NCBI GenBank assembly: GCA_016081115.2
Contig: JABTTQ020001802.1
Coordinates: 124,001 to 188,000 of the forward strand
DNA: 64,000 nucleotides
Source: Rehmannia glutinosa
Taxonomy: Eukaryota > Streptophyta > Magnoliopsida > Lamiales > Orobanchaceae
Direction: 5' to 3'
Positions 20,130-32,189 of this stretch are shown one piece after another. The notes under the pieces are model-generated. The model did no database searches, had not been told where the DNA came from, and saw only the letters and a list, made by a program, of their open reading frames with translations. Each line of letters starts with the position of its first letter. Position 1 is the first letter of the stretch. Position numbers and translations under genes: made by a program.

Positions 20130-21500
20130 TCAGCTGCAGATTTTCCAGCTATCTTTGAGACTCAGCAGTCTCATCATCATCTTCTGCATAGTTGGCTGAT
20201 TCAGCTTATCAGCCAACTCTTCAATGTCTTCTCCATTTACATTAGGTTCATCAAAAACCACATGGATAGATTCTTCTGTGACCATATTCCTCTTGTTCAA
20301 GATCAGAGGCTTTGCCACCGAGTATCCCAAAAAGATACCTTCATCAGCTTTAGCATCAAAAGCCTTTAGATTATCCTTGCCATTGTTGTGGATGAAGCAT
20401 TTACATCCAAATATTCTAAAATATGCAACATTTGGCTTTCTCCCTGTCCATATTTCATAGGGAGTTTTTGTCAGCTGTCTGTTAATCATGCATCTATTTT
20501 GAGTATAGCATGAAGTGTTGATGGCTTCAGCCCAAAATCTTTTTGGCAATCCAGCTTCAGCTAACATGGTTCTTGCAGCTTCTTTGAGAGTTTTGTTTCT
20601 TCTTTCTGCTACTCCATTCTGCTGTGGAGTCCTTGCTGCAGATAATTCATGAGCAATACCATTTTCAACACAATACTGAGTTATTATCCCATTGACAAAC
20701 TCAGTTCCTCTATCAGACCTTATCTTTATAATGGTTTGACTATTATCATTTTTAACTCTTCTCATCAGTTGAGGTAACTTCTGCAAAGTTTCCTTCTTTT
20801 TACACATGAAGATTGTCCATGTATATCTTGAATAATCATCCACCACTACCAAAGTGTATTTCTTTCCACTTATGCTAGCTGGCTCAACTGGACCAAATAG
20901 ATCCATATGCAACAGATGCAATATCTTTGTTGAAGATGGACTAGAATTCTCTTTGAATGATGATTTGATCTGCTTTCCCATCTGGCATGCATCACAAACA
21001 CTTTCTTTCTTGTACACTGAGTCTGGCAGTCCATCCACAAGATGACTTCTTGCAAGCTTGTTAATTGTCTTGAAATTTAGATGACTCAGCTTCTTGTGCC
21101 ACAGCCAACTTGATTCGGCTGTGCTTTTTGCTAACCGACAAGTGCTTGGTGTGGCAGTCGACCAATCTACCACATACATGTTCTTCTGACTGGATCCTTG
21201 CAACACTATTTCATTTGATTCAGTGTCTTTAATTTGGCACACTCCCATATTGAATCCAACATTATAGCCCTTGTCACAGAGTTGGCTGATGCTTAACAGG
21301 TTGAAGTTGAGACCTTAAACATATGCAACATCTGTGATTTCTAATCCATTTTTCTTGATGGATTCAGTGCCTATTATTTTCCCTGGAGCTTCATTTTCTC
21401 CAAATATGACTTTTGCGCCTCTAATCTCCTTGAATTTTGACATATTTTTCTTGTTTCCTATCATGTGTCTGGAACAACCACTATCCATGTACCAGGTTCA
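20130..21500 (-). pseudogene. Element B: protease and integrase, broken
   Basis: Protease WYMDSGCSRHMIG on the minus strand at 21456-21494. A TAA stop near 21316 interrupts the protease end (AYV*GLNFNLLSISQL). The long ORF 21248-20130 has the GAG-pre-integrase motif (LWHKKLSHLNF, CDACQMGKQ), the integrase core (HMDLFGPVEP, VVVDDYSRYTW, RTPQQNGVAERRN with the catalytic Asp and Glu residues) and TPYEIWTGRKPN / FGCKCFIHN. A frameshift near 20170 ends it. Confidence 0.93.
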
Positions 21501-22482
21501 TTGGCACTCAATTGTTCCTTGAACCTGCAATCAAGGAAATTAGTTTTTAGGTACCCATGCTTGTCTGCGTCCTGAGGGATTAGTGTTATAGGATGATCCA
21601 ACCAACCTATAGCCAAATGAATTGACTCTAAGAGGTTGCCATCTTTTTGTGCCATAATCATGACTCACTTTGGCAAATTGCTTGGGGGCTTTAGGTTCAT
21701 ACAACTATCTCTTTTGTCTCTATGCCTGTGTGTATGTTTTAGCAATTGCCTTCTTTGGGTAGTTGTGATATTTAATGAGTGTAGTGCCTAGGTGCATATG
21801 TGTGCTGATGATAGCTCGTGCCTTTGAAATGGCCTTTGCTGAGTTCTAGGCCTTTGCCACTTAGGTTTGTATTCCATAGGTCTTTGCCGATATTTCACAT
21901 TATTCCAATCAGCTTGGCTTGGGTAATTTCTACTATTCCCATCATATGTGTTTCTTTGATAAAACTTCTGGGGTTTTTGGTAGCTTTGTTTATTCTTCAC
22001 AGAGTACTTCCTATTTGGAGTTTGCTGAGGAACTCTGTTGGATTTCTTCTCGGTTGTCCTCTCAAAGATACTCAAGTTTTGTTTTCCTTCCTTTATATCC
22101 AAGGCCAGTTTGTTTGTGATTGTGCTTTGGAGTGAATGTGGGTGCAACATTTGGTGTCTTGGATTTTTGAGATGCTTCATTACTTGAAGATCCTTTTTCC
22201 AAAATCACTGGGGGAGTTTATTTGTGTGCAAATGAATTGAATCTATGCCGATTTTATCTCCACACTTTTTGGCTTATTATAAGGTCATCCAATGATTTAG
22301 ATGCCTTTGTAAATGATGCAATCACATTCTTGAGATCATTTTCCCTCTTTTCTATAATGACTATTTCTCGCTATTTGTTTTGCATTTTTAGCCTTGACTC
22401 TTTGTTCTCATCGGCTATGTGACTTAGAGTACTCAGCTCCTTAGTCAGCTGTTAGTTTTGGCTTTTGAGCTGGCTGTTTTCC
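21501..22482 (-). pseudogene. Element B: gag-protease linker, decayed
   Basis: Minus strand shows a helical stretch near 22300-22460 (LTKELSTLSHIADENKES) and a basic, Gln/Arg-rich stretch (22180-21788, for example QKPQKFYQRNTYDGNSRNY). Several stops. This corresponds to the long gag C-terminal region upstream of protease. Confidence 0.7.
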
Positions 22483-23865
22483 TCATTTAATAGTGTGTGA
22501 GGATTTAATGTGCTCAAAATCTTTCATCATTTTGTCTAATGAATCGTAAAGATCAGTGGGTGATGATGTGTGTGTGTCACAATCTCTATCACTAAAATCT
22601 GAGTGAGATGAGTTAGAGTGTACCTCATCTTCTTGATCATGTTGATATTTTTCTTTAGCCATTAGACAGATCATTGCTTCTTCTTCAGAGTGACTTGAGT
22701 AGTCAGCTTCACTACTCTCTGAGTCTGCTGCTTCTTTCGACTTAGCTGTCTCAGCATCCAACATGGCCTTTTTCTTTTCCTTTCTTCTTTCTCTGAAGAC
22801 TCTTCTTTCTTCTTCATTCCAGTATTTATTGACTACAGGATATGGACAGTCAATAGCAAAGTGTCCTAGTTGTCTACAGTTCCAACACAGGTTCTCAGCT
22901 CTTTGGTCAGCTCTTTCCGTTCTTGGATTATCAGTTCTTTGATATTCAAACTTTTGATGCTCAGCTCCCTTGGGTGGCCTATCTTCCCTTGACTTGGAGG
23001 GAACTGAATGTCTCCTGGAGGATTCACCCTTATTTCTTTTAAGGTTCTTATTGAAGAACTTGTTGAATCATTTAACCATCAAGGAAATTTCCTCCTAGTC
23101 AAAGGCTTCCTTGACTTCAGTTCTCTTCCCATCTTTGACTATAAGTGCAGCTGTTTTGGGTACAGCTGTCTCCTCTTGATCTTTTCTTCTCAGCTCAAAC
23201 TCGTATACTTTGAGGTCTGAGAATAGCTCATGGTTGGATGTTGTTGTGAGGTTCATTGAATGTCTCAGGGCCATGACCTTCATTTCCCATTCAACTGGGA
23301 GGCTTCTCAGAATCTTCATACACATTTTCTTCTGTGTATATTCTTTCCCAAGTGCTGATAGTTGATTGGTAATTTTAGTTAATCGAGCATCCAGCTGATC
23401 CAAGGTTTTACCTGCAAGCATTTTAAAATTTTCAAATTTTTGTACAGCAACAGACAATTTGTTTTCTTTAATTTGCTCAGATCCTTCACAAATTAAAGTT
23501 AATTTATCCCAGATTTGTTTTGCAGTTTGACAAGATTTGACTTTGTTGAATATTGCTTTGTCTAAGGTTTTGTAAAGTATGTCCTTGGCCACATTGTCCA
23601 AGTTGTATCTTCTTTTGTCCTCGTTTGTCCATTCAGTCCTTGGTTTCTCAACCAGGGCTAGTCTTGCTTCAGCAGAAGCTTCCTCTCCTTAAGCTGTGGC
23701 TGCTCTCTGTAAAACTGTGTTCACTTTCAGTATTTGCAGTGGCCCATCCTCTATCACTATCCACATTTCATCATGTAAAACAGATAGATGAGCCTGCATA
23801 CGAATTTTTCAGTCATCAAATTCCTCAATGGTGAACATAGGAATGCGTGTCAAATTTGCTTCCAT
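22483..23865 (-). pseudogene. Element B: gag, broken
   Basis: Start at ATG 23865 (MEANLTRIPMFTIEEFDD), 114 nt after the PBS. Codon 19 is TGA in place of the conserved Trp (FDD*KIRM), the same codon lost in element N. The gag domain follows (23601-23095: AKDILYKTLDKAIFNKV, IWDKLTLICEGSEQ, LRSLPVEWEMKV). A CCHC knuckle CWNCRQLGHFAIDC lies at about 22847-22888. An acidic Ser-rich segment ends at 22483. More stops lie near 23690 and 23094. Confidence 0.9.
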
Positions 23866-23978
23866 GATAATAATTTTGTTGAATAAAAGTAGCTTTTGAA
23901 AGAGCAAGTGTTAAAAACTTCTTTGAAAGATTGGAGATCTAGTTTAGTAACCAGTGTGGAAGGCTCAATGAACCAACC

Positions 23979-23990
23979 GCTCTGATACCA
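23979..23990 (-). other. Element B: primer binding site (initiator-Met tRNA)
   Basis: Plus strand GCTCTGATACCA is the complement of TGGTATCAGAGC. It lies two bases inside the 5' LTR (23993), as in N, and fixes the minus-strand orientation. Confidence 0.92.
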
Positions 23991-23992
23991 CT

Positions 23993-25562
23993 TGTAGGTC
24001 CCAAGGGGTGTGAGTAAGGTTTAGAAGGGGGAAGGGGGTTGAATAAACCTTACCAACTTTTCGATTTTAGTCCTTTTAAAATATTATAGAGTTAAATACA
24101 CAGCCTATGTCCTGGGGAAAGCTAAGTTAGTTAACCAAATAGAGTTAGCCACTCAATGCACTCGATTGATTTGTTGATAGAATAACTCATTGTTTAGTCT
24201 AAACCTTAACTTGGTCGTGATGAGATTTTATGGAAGACTTAACACCCTTTAATTTGATTTAATTTGTTTTAAATACTTGATTTTAGCACTTAGTTACTTA
24301 TCACTTGGATAGCAAATTATCAGATATAAAGTGATATGCGAGAAATAAAATCTTTGAAATGTAAATGATACAATAATTTTTATAGAGGTTAGAAGATGGG
24401 GTAATTCTTCTACTCCTCTCTTCTTCAACTCCTGGAGGAATCCACTAAGTAATGATCGAGTACATAGTGGTTATCACCCGGATATACAAGTCTTGATCAC
24501 ACGGTGACTTGCTCCTTTGGGACTCGATCACGGAGATGCCTTGGTCACGGTGGCTTCTCGTCCGACTCGGCTACTTGTGGCAAATTGCGCTTTGCTATCT
24601 TGACTCACTTTCTCAAGCTTCTTGGATTTGATCACGAAGCCCTCCAATAACATGAGATTGGTTCAACCTAGAACCATTCTACAATCCTCCTTGGAAAGTA
24701 GACCCCTTTTGCTTCTTCAAAAGTTTCCTCTTCAACAGTTTGAAGTTGTCTTTCCTTCACAGCTTAGTGTTGAATCGATTTCCTTCGAGATTTAGGCTTG
24801 AGGATTTTGCTAGAATAACTTGAGAATATTTTACAGGTTACAGTATGAATAAAGCTTGTTATCTCAGATATGCAAGGTCCAGGTAACCTTTTCTCAATGT
24901 GATTCCTCAGCCTTTTATAGTGAATTTTTGAAAATCTGTCCGTTGAATAGATAGGCTGATTTTCAAAAATCACTTGTGTTTGTTGGCTTGTCTTGTTGCA
25001 GTCCTTGATGTTGACATTTCCTCGTATTAAATGAATGATTAACTTTTCAGAATCTGACACAAGGTGCAGTGCTTCCCATTGGTTTATTCTTTTGCACGCT
25101 TCGGGGATCGAGCACTTTAAGATTGGCAAAGATGGAAGTATTACTTGTTTAAGTAATATTCTTGACTTTTGTGCAACGGATTCTTTTCAGTTAACTCCTC
25201 TTTGCAACTGCCTTTTCCCTAGGTGACTTGAGTCTGCTCCAATAATTGAAAGACTCATCTGTCACTTCAACTTGAGTTGGCTTCTTGGGTTGACTTAACT
25301 GACTCTTCTCACAGCTGTCTCGCAGCCGATACTCCTTCAGTCGAGTTCTTGATATCTCTTCCTTGCCACACTCAGCTGCTTCACAGCGGAGTTTTCATTC
25401 TAGTCTTTAGTTGACTTCTTGTATTCCAGGGCATAGCTGATTTGACTCAGCTCATATAGCCCTATCTATTACAATACAAATTATAAGGAAAATGGGGTGC
25501 CCACTTTCTAGTCTAAGTTTTACATGACATTCATCAAAATCTAAAAAATAAATTTCCCAACA
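23993..25562 (-). repeat. Element B: 5' LTR
   Basis: TGTAGGTCCCAAGGGG to CCCAACA, 1570 bp. It carries the intact TATA box. In minus orientation U3 lies between about 24920 and 25562 and is rich in GACTCA/TGAGTC words (see findings). Confidence 0.93.
24911..24920 (-). promoter_or_regulatory. Element B: TATA box in 5' LTR
   Basis: Minus strand CTATAAAAGG followed by CTGAGGAATC. The same CTATAAAAGG-CTGAGGAAG box is found in E's LTR (38670-38679), and a shortened form in C. Confidence 0.75.
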
Positions 25563-25567
25563 GTAAG
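25563..25567. repeat. Target-site duplication of element B, right copy
   Basis: GTAAG, pairing with GTAAA at 3231-3235. Confidence 0.8.
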
Positions 25568-26284
25568 CCATTTGATCATCCCTAACTTTACAGAAGCACT
25601 GTTGGATCTCTTCAGTACCTCACCATGACAAGACCGGATATTACTTTTGTTGTGAATAAACTCTCATAGTTTCTTCCTGCTCCCACTATAAACCTTTGGA
25701 CTGCGTGCAAACACTTGCTTAGGTATTTAAAGGGGTCATTACACCTAGGACAATCCGTAATTTTGTCTTGCCAAGAGGATGCTACTTGAGGGATTCTCAG
25801 ATGCAGATTGGGCTGGAAACTGTGATGATAGAAGCAGTACAGGTGGGCATTGCATTATGCTTGGAGGAAACTTGTTAACATAGATTTCAAAGAAACAAAC
25901 TGTTGTCTCATGGTCAATTGTTGAATCTGAATATATGTCCCTAGCTGACACAGCATCACATCTTATCTGGTTACATTCATTAATTGCTGAACTTTGTTTA
26001 AAGATTGAGTCCCCTTCTGTGATTTGGTGTGATAATCAAAGTGTCGCAACCCTAGCATCCAACCATGTTTTCCACGCACGGACAGAGCATATATAAATTG
26101 ATGTTCACTTTATCAGGGAGAAAGTCATTGCTAAACAAGTCGAAATAAGGTATATTCCTACTGAATATCAACTTGCAGACATTTTGACAAAGACAGTGTT
26201 AGTTGCTCGATTTCAGCATCTCTGCAATAAGCTACCACTTGGAGATTGTCAAACCTTGCTCATATCATCTGATCCATATTGAAG
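25563..26284 (+). pseudogene. Element A, second part: RT end and RNase H
   Basis: Continues A's reading frame from 3235. It has YRSTVGSLQYLTMTRPDI and FVVNKLS (with stops), LLRYLKGS, then after a frameshift the RNase H motifs GFSDADWAGN, RSSTGGHCIM, VSWSIVESEYMSLAD, WCDNQSVATL and QLADILTKTV. The terminal stop is at about 26282. Confidence 0.9.
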
Positions 26285-26290
26285 GATGAG

Positions 26291-26469
26291 TGTTAGAATA
26301 TCTCAAAATAGTTAGATGACAATTGTTTATGTTAGTTCTGTTAGATGGTAGTTAGCTTGTAACTAACTTTCCGGCCATTTCTATTTCCTTGTCTATAAGT
26401 AACTCAACTGTAACACATTGAGACTCAATTCACAATAATGAAATATTCAGCATTTTCTCTAGTTTAACA
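26291..26469 (+). repeat. Element A: probable 3' LTR (short)
   Basis: Begins TGTTAGAATATC just after a purine stretch (GAAGGATGAG) that follows the pol stop, and ends TTTAACA. It contains a possible TATA (GTCTATAAGTAAC). A ~180-bp LTR is normal for small Copia lineages. No 5' partner exists in the window, so the right boundary is tentative (26469 or 26473). Confidence 0.65.
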
Positions 26470-28816
26470 GACATTGTTTCTTTAATAGAAATTGCACTCT
26501 CATCAGATTAGTATTTGTTATCAGATGAGTATTTATTAGGCCAATACAAATCTTTAGAGAGTGTTAATAAACACCTTAAAGGGGTCCTAACAATTAAAAT
26601 TTATGTAATTAGGCTAAACCTCGTAAATAGCATTTGTAATTATCACTTTAATACATGTATCCAAAAAACCTATAATTTTTTTTAATTGTAATACTTATTG
26701 TGTAAATGGATCTTTTTAGACATTCACGTTTTCAAAAGAGGAAAAGAGTAGTCATGTTACGTATTTCAAAAACATGTTTTTTTCAAAATGATTGTCTTGT
26801 TTACCACCCTTGTATTCTTGGGAGAGTTATTTGGCAATTTTGAAAAACATTGATGTGGTACAGTTCTTGGTACCGATAAATGATTCTTGATCCCGAAAAA
26901 TGTATCAGTCCCAAAAAAATAAATAAAAGGGCAAAATGGACAATTAAACTAAAAATGGTTAAAAAAAAATATGTTTTGAAAACATATGGTTAAATAACAT
27001 TTTATTTATGGGCAAATGGCTAAAAAATCCAATGAACTCATATATTTTTGCAAAATGTGATTTGAGTCCATCGGAATTTTGGTTTTTTCTTCCTAGCAAA
27101 AATATTTTTTTAGTCATTTTTTAGTTCAAATGTCTACTTTGTTTTCTTTTCATTTATATGGACCGGTATATATCTCGGTACCAAATCACATGACTAAAGT
27201 GCTAAGTTACATAACTCGATATCGAGACATATAACTCGGTATCAAGTTATGTATTGCATCAATTTTTTGAAAAAATGATTAGATACCTCACCAGAAAATA
27301 CACTAAAGGTATGACTGACTTGAATAGGTTTTCGGACAAAAAAAACTTATAGTGATGTTAGCAATTAATTTAAGATGTTGTCGTGTTTCTATCAAATGCT
27401 CAGAGCCCCACTTGGATTGTTGTCGAATATGAAATTTTCGTCGCTATATAGGTTAGTGTTCAAACAAGAAAAAAAGATGAATAGCGACAATTTTATTGGA
27501 TGACTCAACTCATATGCACCACCCAATTTAAGTTGAGGTATAAACTACTGGATATTGTACATGATGTCTTTATTTCAATTTATAACATCACACATTTAAC
27601 GATTCATAGACCCACAAATTAATAAAAGGGATAAATATACAAAAACTATCAACAAAGTCTAACTTCATTATAAAAAACGAGAAAATTGGATATTTAGTCC
27701 TATAAGATTATGCGTGTTGCAATTTTCGTACAATACTTTGCCAAAATAGTCCCGTAAGTTTTTTTTAAAGCAATAATAGTTCAATATGATACAAAAGTTG
27801 CAACATAATTCCATTGCCGCCTAAAAATTAATGGAGACTACATGTACGTTGCACGTAAATGTTATATCGTGGGATTTGTTTGTGGAGATAATTCCATAGT
27901 TAGTCCAACAGGATTTTGCCATTTACAGTTTTAGTCATATCTATGCACAATGGTCATATAGGAACGAATTTCTTGCAAAAATAGTCTCAACCATTACATT
28001 TAATCTTTAATATTCAATAAAAGAAAGCTAGTTAAAAAGATTAAAATATCCTCTTGGTATATATTGGATACTTCTTTTTTTTCTTAAATAAGCATTTAGT
28101 CATGTATAGATATTATAACTTGGTGAATAATACTTCATTTAATATATTTTAATACGTTAATTAATTAAAAAATCAGAAGTCATTCATAAATATATGTAAA
28201 TACTATATAAATAAAAAACAAGAATATTAATAATATACAAATATAGTAATTGAATATATGTAAGTTATAAATTAATATAATAAAAAATACAATATATTAA
28301 TCTTTGTATAATATAAATATAAGTATAAATACAACATTTCACATAAAACTAAACTAATTATTATTAAATAATTTTTTTAGTTTGTGTAATAATTATAAAT
28401 TAATTAATATAAAACACCTTAAAGTAATTTTTATACTAAAATAAGTTGTATTTTTACATCTGAATAATTATTTTATATTTGTATTTTATTCATACATTTA
28501 TGGTCGGTATATTAATTATTCTGTATTTTTTTTTGGTTTTTTTAACTTAATTTATAATGACTTCATAATGTACTCGTACATATTAAATATCGAATATTAG
28601 GTAAAATATAAGCCATACACGACACATGTGGAATTCCACAAATGGCGAGAAAAACTCAAAAAAATTACATTCAATTTTTCTTTTATTTCTGTAATTGAGG
28701 AGACTGTTTATTTGTTCCCTCCAAATTCAATTTCTACCGGAGATGATAATTGCAGGCATTAATAATATAATAGCGGGACTATTTTTGCAAAAATATTCAT
28801 TCCTATGGGATTGTTT
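26470..28816. other. Unassigned AT-rich DNA with repeat debris
   Basis: No ORF worth calling. 28080-28560 is extremely AT-rich. 27160-27260 has repeated ATAACTCG(A/G)TATC words. 27100-27330 recurs in diverged form at about 28930-29040, inside the MITE-like element. 27340-27480 has GTCGTCGCT-like words. Probably a mosaic of old DNA-transposon fragments. Confidence 0.5.
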
Positions 28817-29557
28817 CAGTGACGAAGCCAGGAATTTCGGGTAGGGAGGCCTAATTAATATTAATATGGATAGAGTTCGTCGGATTTTTGGCAACTTTTC
28901 CAAAATAGTAACCATGTTTTATGTAATCATTTTTTAGTTCAAATTTTCACTTTGTCTTTTTCATTTCTATGGACCGAATGCATTTAAAATATAATCAAGT
29001 ATCTCACCAGGGAACACAAGAAAGGTATGACTGTGTCAAAATGGCTAAAACATATATTTTCAAAAATTATGACTATTTTTCATTATTACAAAACGTAAGT
29101 GGACAATTTGTCCATTACAACAATAAAAATGAAAAATAATACATCAAATTTGAAATAATACAACAATAAGTGGAAGTTTTGATAATTCATTGTATTAATT
29201 CAATCACACCATAATATTCAAAAATAAATAATAAAATACACTTACATCAATATACCAAAAAGGACAAACAAAGACACGAGAGAATAATGCAAAATTCTAA
29301 ATAAAGTTTATGGCAGAGTCTAAATATTGTACAAAATTTTAAGAAAAGGGATAAAATGACTAATATTCATATTTTTCAAGATTACAAATTAAAATAGGAA
29401 ACAAAGAAGGAAATATAATTGAAGACATCTTTTTCCCATTTTTCTATTTTTTATTTATTTTAAAATTTAAATTTGAAATGACCAAAATACCCCTCTCTTT
29501 TTTCATAATTTGAGGAGGTCGAGTTCCCCCCTTGGCCCCTTAGTAGCTTCGTCTATG
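28817..29557. mobile_element. hAT-like MITE candidate
   Basis: Left end CAGTGACGAAGCCAGGAATT and, on the minus strand, right end CATAGACGAAGCTACTAAGG: 11 of the first 14 bases match as inverted ends. The CAGTG(G/A)CG(G/A)AGCCA start is common in plant non-autonomous hAT elements. The length is about 740 bp with no ORF. An 8-bp TSD cannot be shown (flanks GATTGTTT and GTTTTGGT match poorly), so the boundaries are provisional. Confidence 0.55.
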
Positions 29558-30084
29558 GTTTTGGTTATGTAGGACTAAAATTGCATATGACTAATCATAT
29601 GGGACTAAATATGTAATTTTCGACGCTTCAAAGTTGAGAAAAAAATCATTTTTGGACCCATAAGACTGGGCACCTGACGTTTTTAGTCCCATGGTTTGAA
29701 AATAGTCCAATAAGATTGTTTTCTGTTACACAAATGGTCCCACCGTTAGTAAATTGACAGTCAAACATGTCAATTGGCAGTCAAACCTGACGATTTTAGT
29801 GTCATGGCTTGAAAATAGTCCCAGAAGATTGTTCTTGTTATAATTCAGATAAATCTGAACTGTAACTTCAATTTATCACGTAATTTTTTTTATGTTGATT
29901 TATTTAACCTTAGAAATTTATAATTTAAAATAGGTTTAACTTGGAGCGTGGATTAAAAGAGATCGATGGACAAGATATGTCCCTACATTCTTACCTTGTG
30001 GTGCTGGTCTCATATAACCCAGTGTCTGTTTGTGTATATATTTGATTTAAAAACATAAAAAAGAAAATATAATATTTGAAAATG
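29558..30084. other. Unassigned DNA with a local duplication
   Basis: No gene. The phrase TTTTAGTCCCATGG.TTGAAAATAGTCC..TAAGATTGTT occurs at about 29688-29725 and again, slightly changed, at about 29794-29836. The rest is AT-rich. Confidence 0.55.
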
Positions 30085-30223
30085 AGGAATTCTCATCCCC
30101 GGTTCCAACAAAATGGGGAATCCTTATCCCCGCTTCCATCCCCGAATTAACCGGGGATTTTCCGTCCTATTTTATTTGGGTACCAACAGGGATGATTCCC
30201 ATTGGGAATTTTGCCATCCCTAG
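30085..30223. mobile_element. MITE fragment with TAGGGATGGCAA-type end
   Basis: Contains repeated GGGGAT/ATCCCC words and ends TTGCCATCCCTAG, the inverted form of the end of the MITE at 36449-36874. No matching left end is recognisable. Confidence 0.5.
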
Positions 30224-30496
30224 AATATGCTAATATTTATATATTTGTAATTTAACTATACTAAAATATTTTTAATAGTATTTTTCTAACTTTTTTAAAA
30301 ATAATTTCTATATTTAAAACGAAATTATTTAACATTTTAAACTTTTTTATTTTATTTATAGTTAAACTACATATATTTTCCAATACGCAAATGTGATTTT
30401 TAAGTAAGAGAATTTGTTTTAGGGAAATAAAAAGCTTTGGGAAATATGAAATTATTTAACGTTGTAAATTTTTTTATTTTATTTATAATTGAACTA
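30224..30496. other. AT-rich flank with a short direct repeat
   Basis: No gene. A stretch of about 55 bp (GAAATTATTTAAC, then TTTTTTATTTTATTTATA) occurs near 30320-30375 and again near 30448-30496, directly before the LTR of C. Confidence 0.6.
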
Positions 30497-31928
30497 TGTA
30501 GATCCCAAGGGGGAAGTAGTAAAATTTGGAAGGGGGGGGGGGTAAATAAATCTTACCAAATTTTCAATTTAGTCCTTGTAAATATTTTCAGAGTTAATCA
30601 CAAATCAGCTTAGTCCTTGAGGGACATCTTGGTTGGCTTACTTCAAACAAAGTTACCCACTCAATGCACTTCGAGTGTTGATAGTATAACTCACCTTGTA
30701 TCGGCTAACACTTAAATTTACAGTTGATTTGATTTTTGTTCAGCGGAAGACTTTTCACCCTTGTTGTTTTAAAATTGTTTTTCAACACTTCTTTTAGAAA
30801 TGGTTATTATCAGTTTAGTTCGGCAATTATAACTTAACAACATATATAAAAGATATGCAAGAAATTAAAGTGTTGTAAGTAAATAAGACACAAGCAATTT
30901 TATAGTGGTTCGAGGATGGGGTAATTCCTCTATTACACTCTTCTCCAACTCCTGGAGGAATCCACTAAGTAACAAATATTCGTTACAAAGTAGTCAATAG
31001 CCCGAGTCAGCCTTGATCACACAACTGGTTGCTCCTGGGACTCAGCTTCTTCACAAAACAGTTTTCTAGCTACTTCAGCTCCCCTGAACTCTTGGAATTG
31101 ATCACACAACTTTCCAACGAGCCCAAATCTTCTGGTTCGAACTTGAACCTTACTACTTCTCCTTCAACCTTGGAGAGTATACCCCTTATGTCCTTCAAAC
31201 AAATTTCCTCTTCAACTTGATGAAGTAATATTTCCTTCACTCAGTGTGTTGGATTAAGTTCCTTCGAATTTCGGCTTGAGGATGTCTTTGAAAGCTTAAG
31301 AATGTTTGCAGATTTTTGCTTGCTTGAATGCTTATGAAAATTCGTAATTGGTCACCTTCTCTCACTTGCTTCCTCAGCCTTTATAGTGTAGATTCAAAAA
31401 TATGTCCATTGAAAAGATAGATATATGTTTCAAATCTCACTCGTAGGTTGTTGGCATGTCTTGTCCTTGTAGCATTAATGAGGATCGTACCATGAATTCA
31501 ATGCTCTGCAGTCTTTCCTTGGTCTCTGCAGGTTTTCAGGTACATCCCATTGGTTCCTTGTTTTTTGCACTCTTTCAGCAAAACAGCTTTATTGCTGGTA
31601 GCCTAACACAGGCGTATTTATAGCAAAACCTTGACTTATGTTGACAATGGATCTCTATCAGCTTTCTTCAACTCTTGTCTGTTGCATATCCCTTTGACAT
31701 TCAATTACAATATTTTATGTCACTTGACTGATCCTTCACTTGGTTTCACACAACTGGATCTTTTCTTCGATCATCAGTCGACTCTTGTAATTTTCAACTT
31801 AGCTGACTCCAACTCAGCTCATATAGTCCTATCTATTACTTGTTGAATTACAATAGAAACGGGGTGCCAACTTCCTATTCTAAGTTTTACATGGTATCTT
31901 CCAAATCTAAACATAAATTTTCCTAACA
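30497..31928 (-). repeat. Element C: 3' LTR
   Basis: TGTAGATCCCAAGGGG to TCCTAACA, 1432 bp. Homologous to B's LTRs but visibly more diverged. The TATA position reads CTATAAAGG on the minus strand (31378-31386). A G10 run lies near 30532-30541. Confidence 0.88.
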
Positions 31929-31950
31929 ATTTTCCCCTCTTTGATGATGC
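31929..31950 (-). other. Element C: polypurine tract
   Basis: Plus strand ATTTTCCCCTCTTTGATGATGCC, that is GGCATCATCAAAGAGGGGAAAAT on the minus strand directly before the 3' LTR; same design as in B. Confidence 0.82.
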
Positions 31951-32189
31951 CAAAACTTAAATAAGTACAACAAAGTAAATAGTGCAGTAACAAAGAATGT
32001 ATACGTAAAATATGTCAATTTTAATTAACATATCATTCCTGTACTTTACAATGCACTTTACAACACTTTTATAAAGTATACCCTATACACTGTATCATAG
32101 TTATACTAATCTATACAGATGTATCAGAGCTTATTAAAAAAATATACATGTACCAGAACTATGAGGATTTAGTACAAACTTACAAATTT
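31951..32189 (-). other. Element C: 3' untranslated region
   Basis: No ORF; AT-rich sequence between the third ORF and the PPT, homologous to 4813-4990 in B and 44690-44990 in E (shared CAAAACTTAA and AACAAAGAATGT words). Confidence 0.65.

Larger units (their letters stand above)
3236..25562 (-). mobile_element. Element B: Sirevirus-like Copia with env-like third ORF, carrying nested element N
   Basis: Complete LTR-to-LTR element of 22.3 kb, or about 13.9 kb without nested N and one TSD copy. Reading on the minus strand the order is 5' LTR (23993-25562), PBS, gag, protease, integrase, RT, RNase H, a third ORF (17950 to about 4990, interrupted by N), PPT, 3' LTR (3236-4785). The long third ORF after pol, the initiator-Met PBS and GATGATGCCAAA-type polypurine motifs are features of Sireviruses. 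gag and pol contain stops, frameshifts and a short RT deletion, so it is dead. C and E are relatives in the same window. Confidence 0.93.

Noticed and set aside
28080..28560. Possible matrix attachment region or origin (very AT-rich)
   Set aside because: AT-richness alone is not evidence; no specific motif was found.
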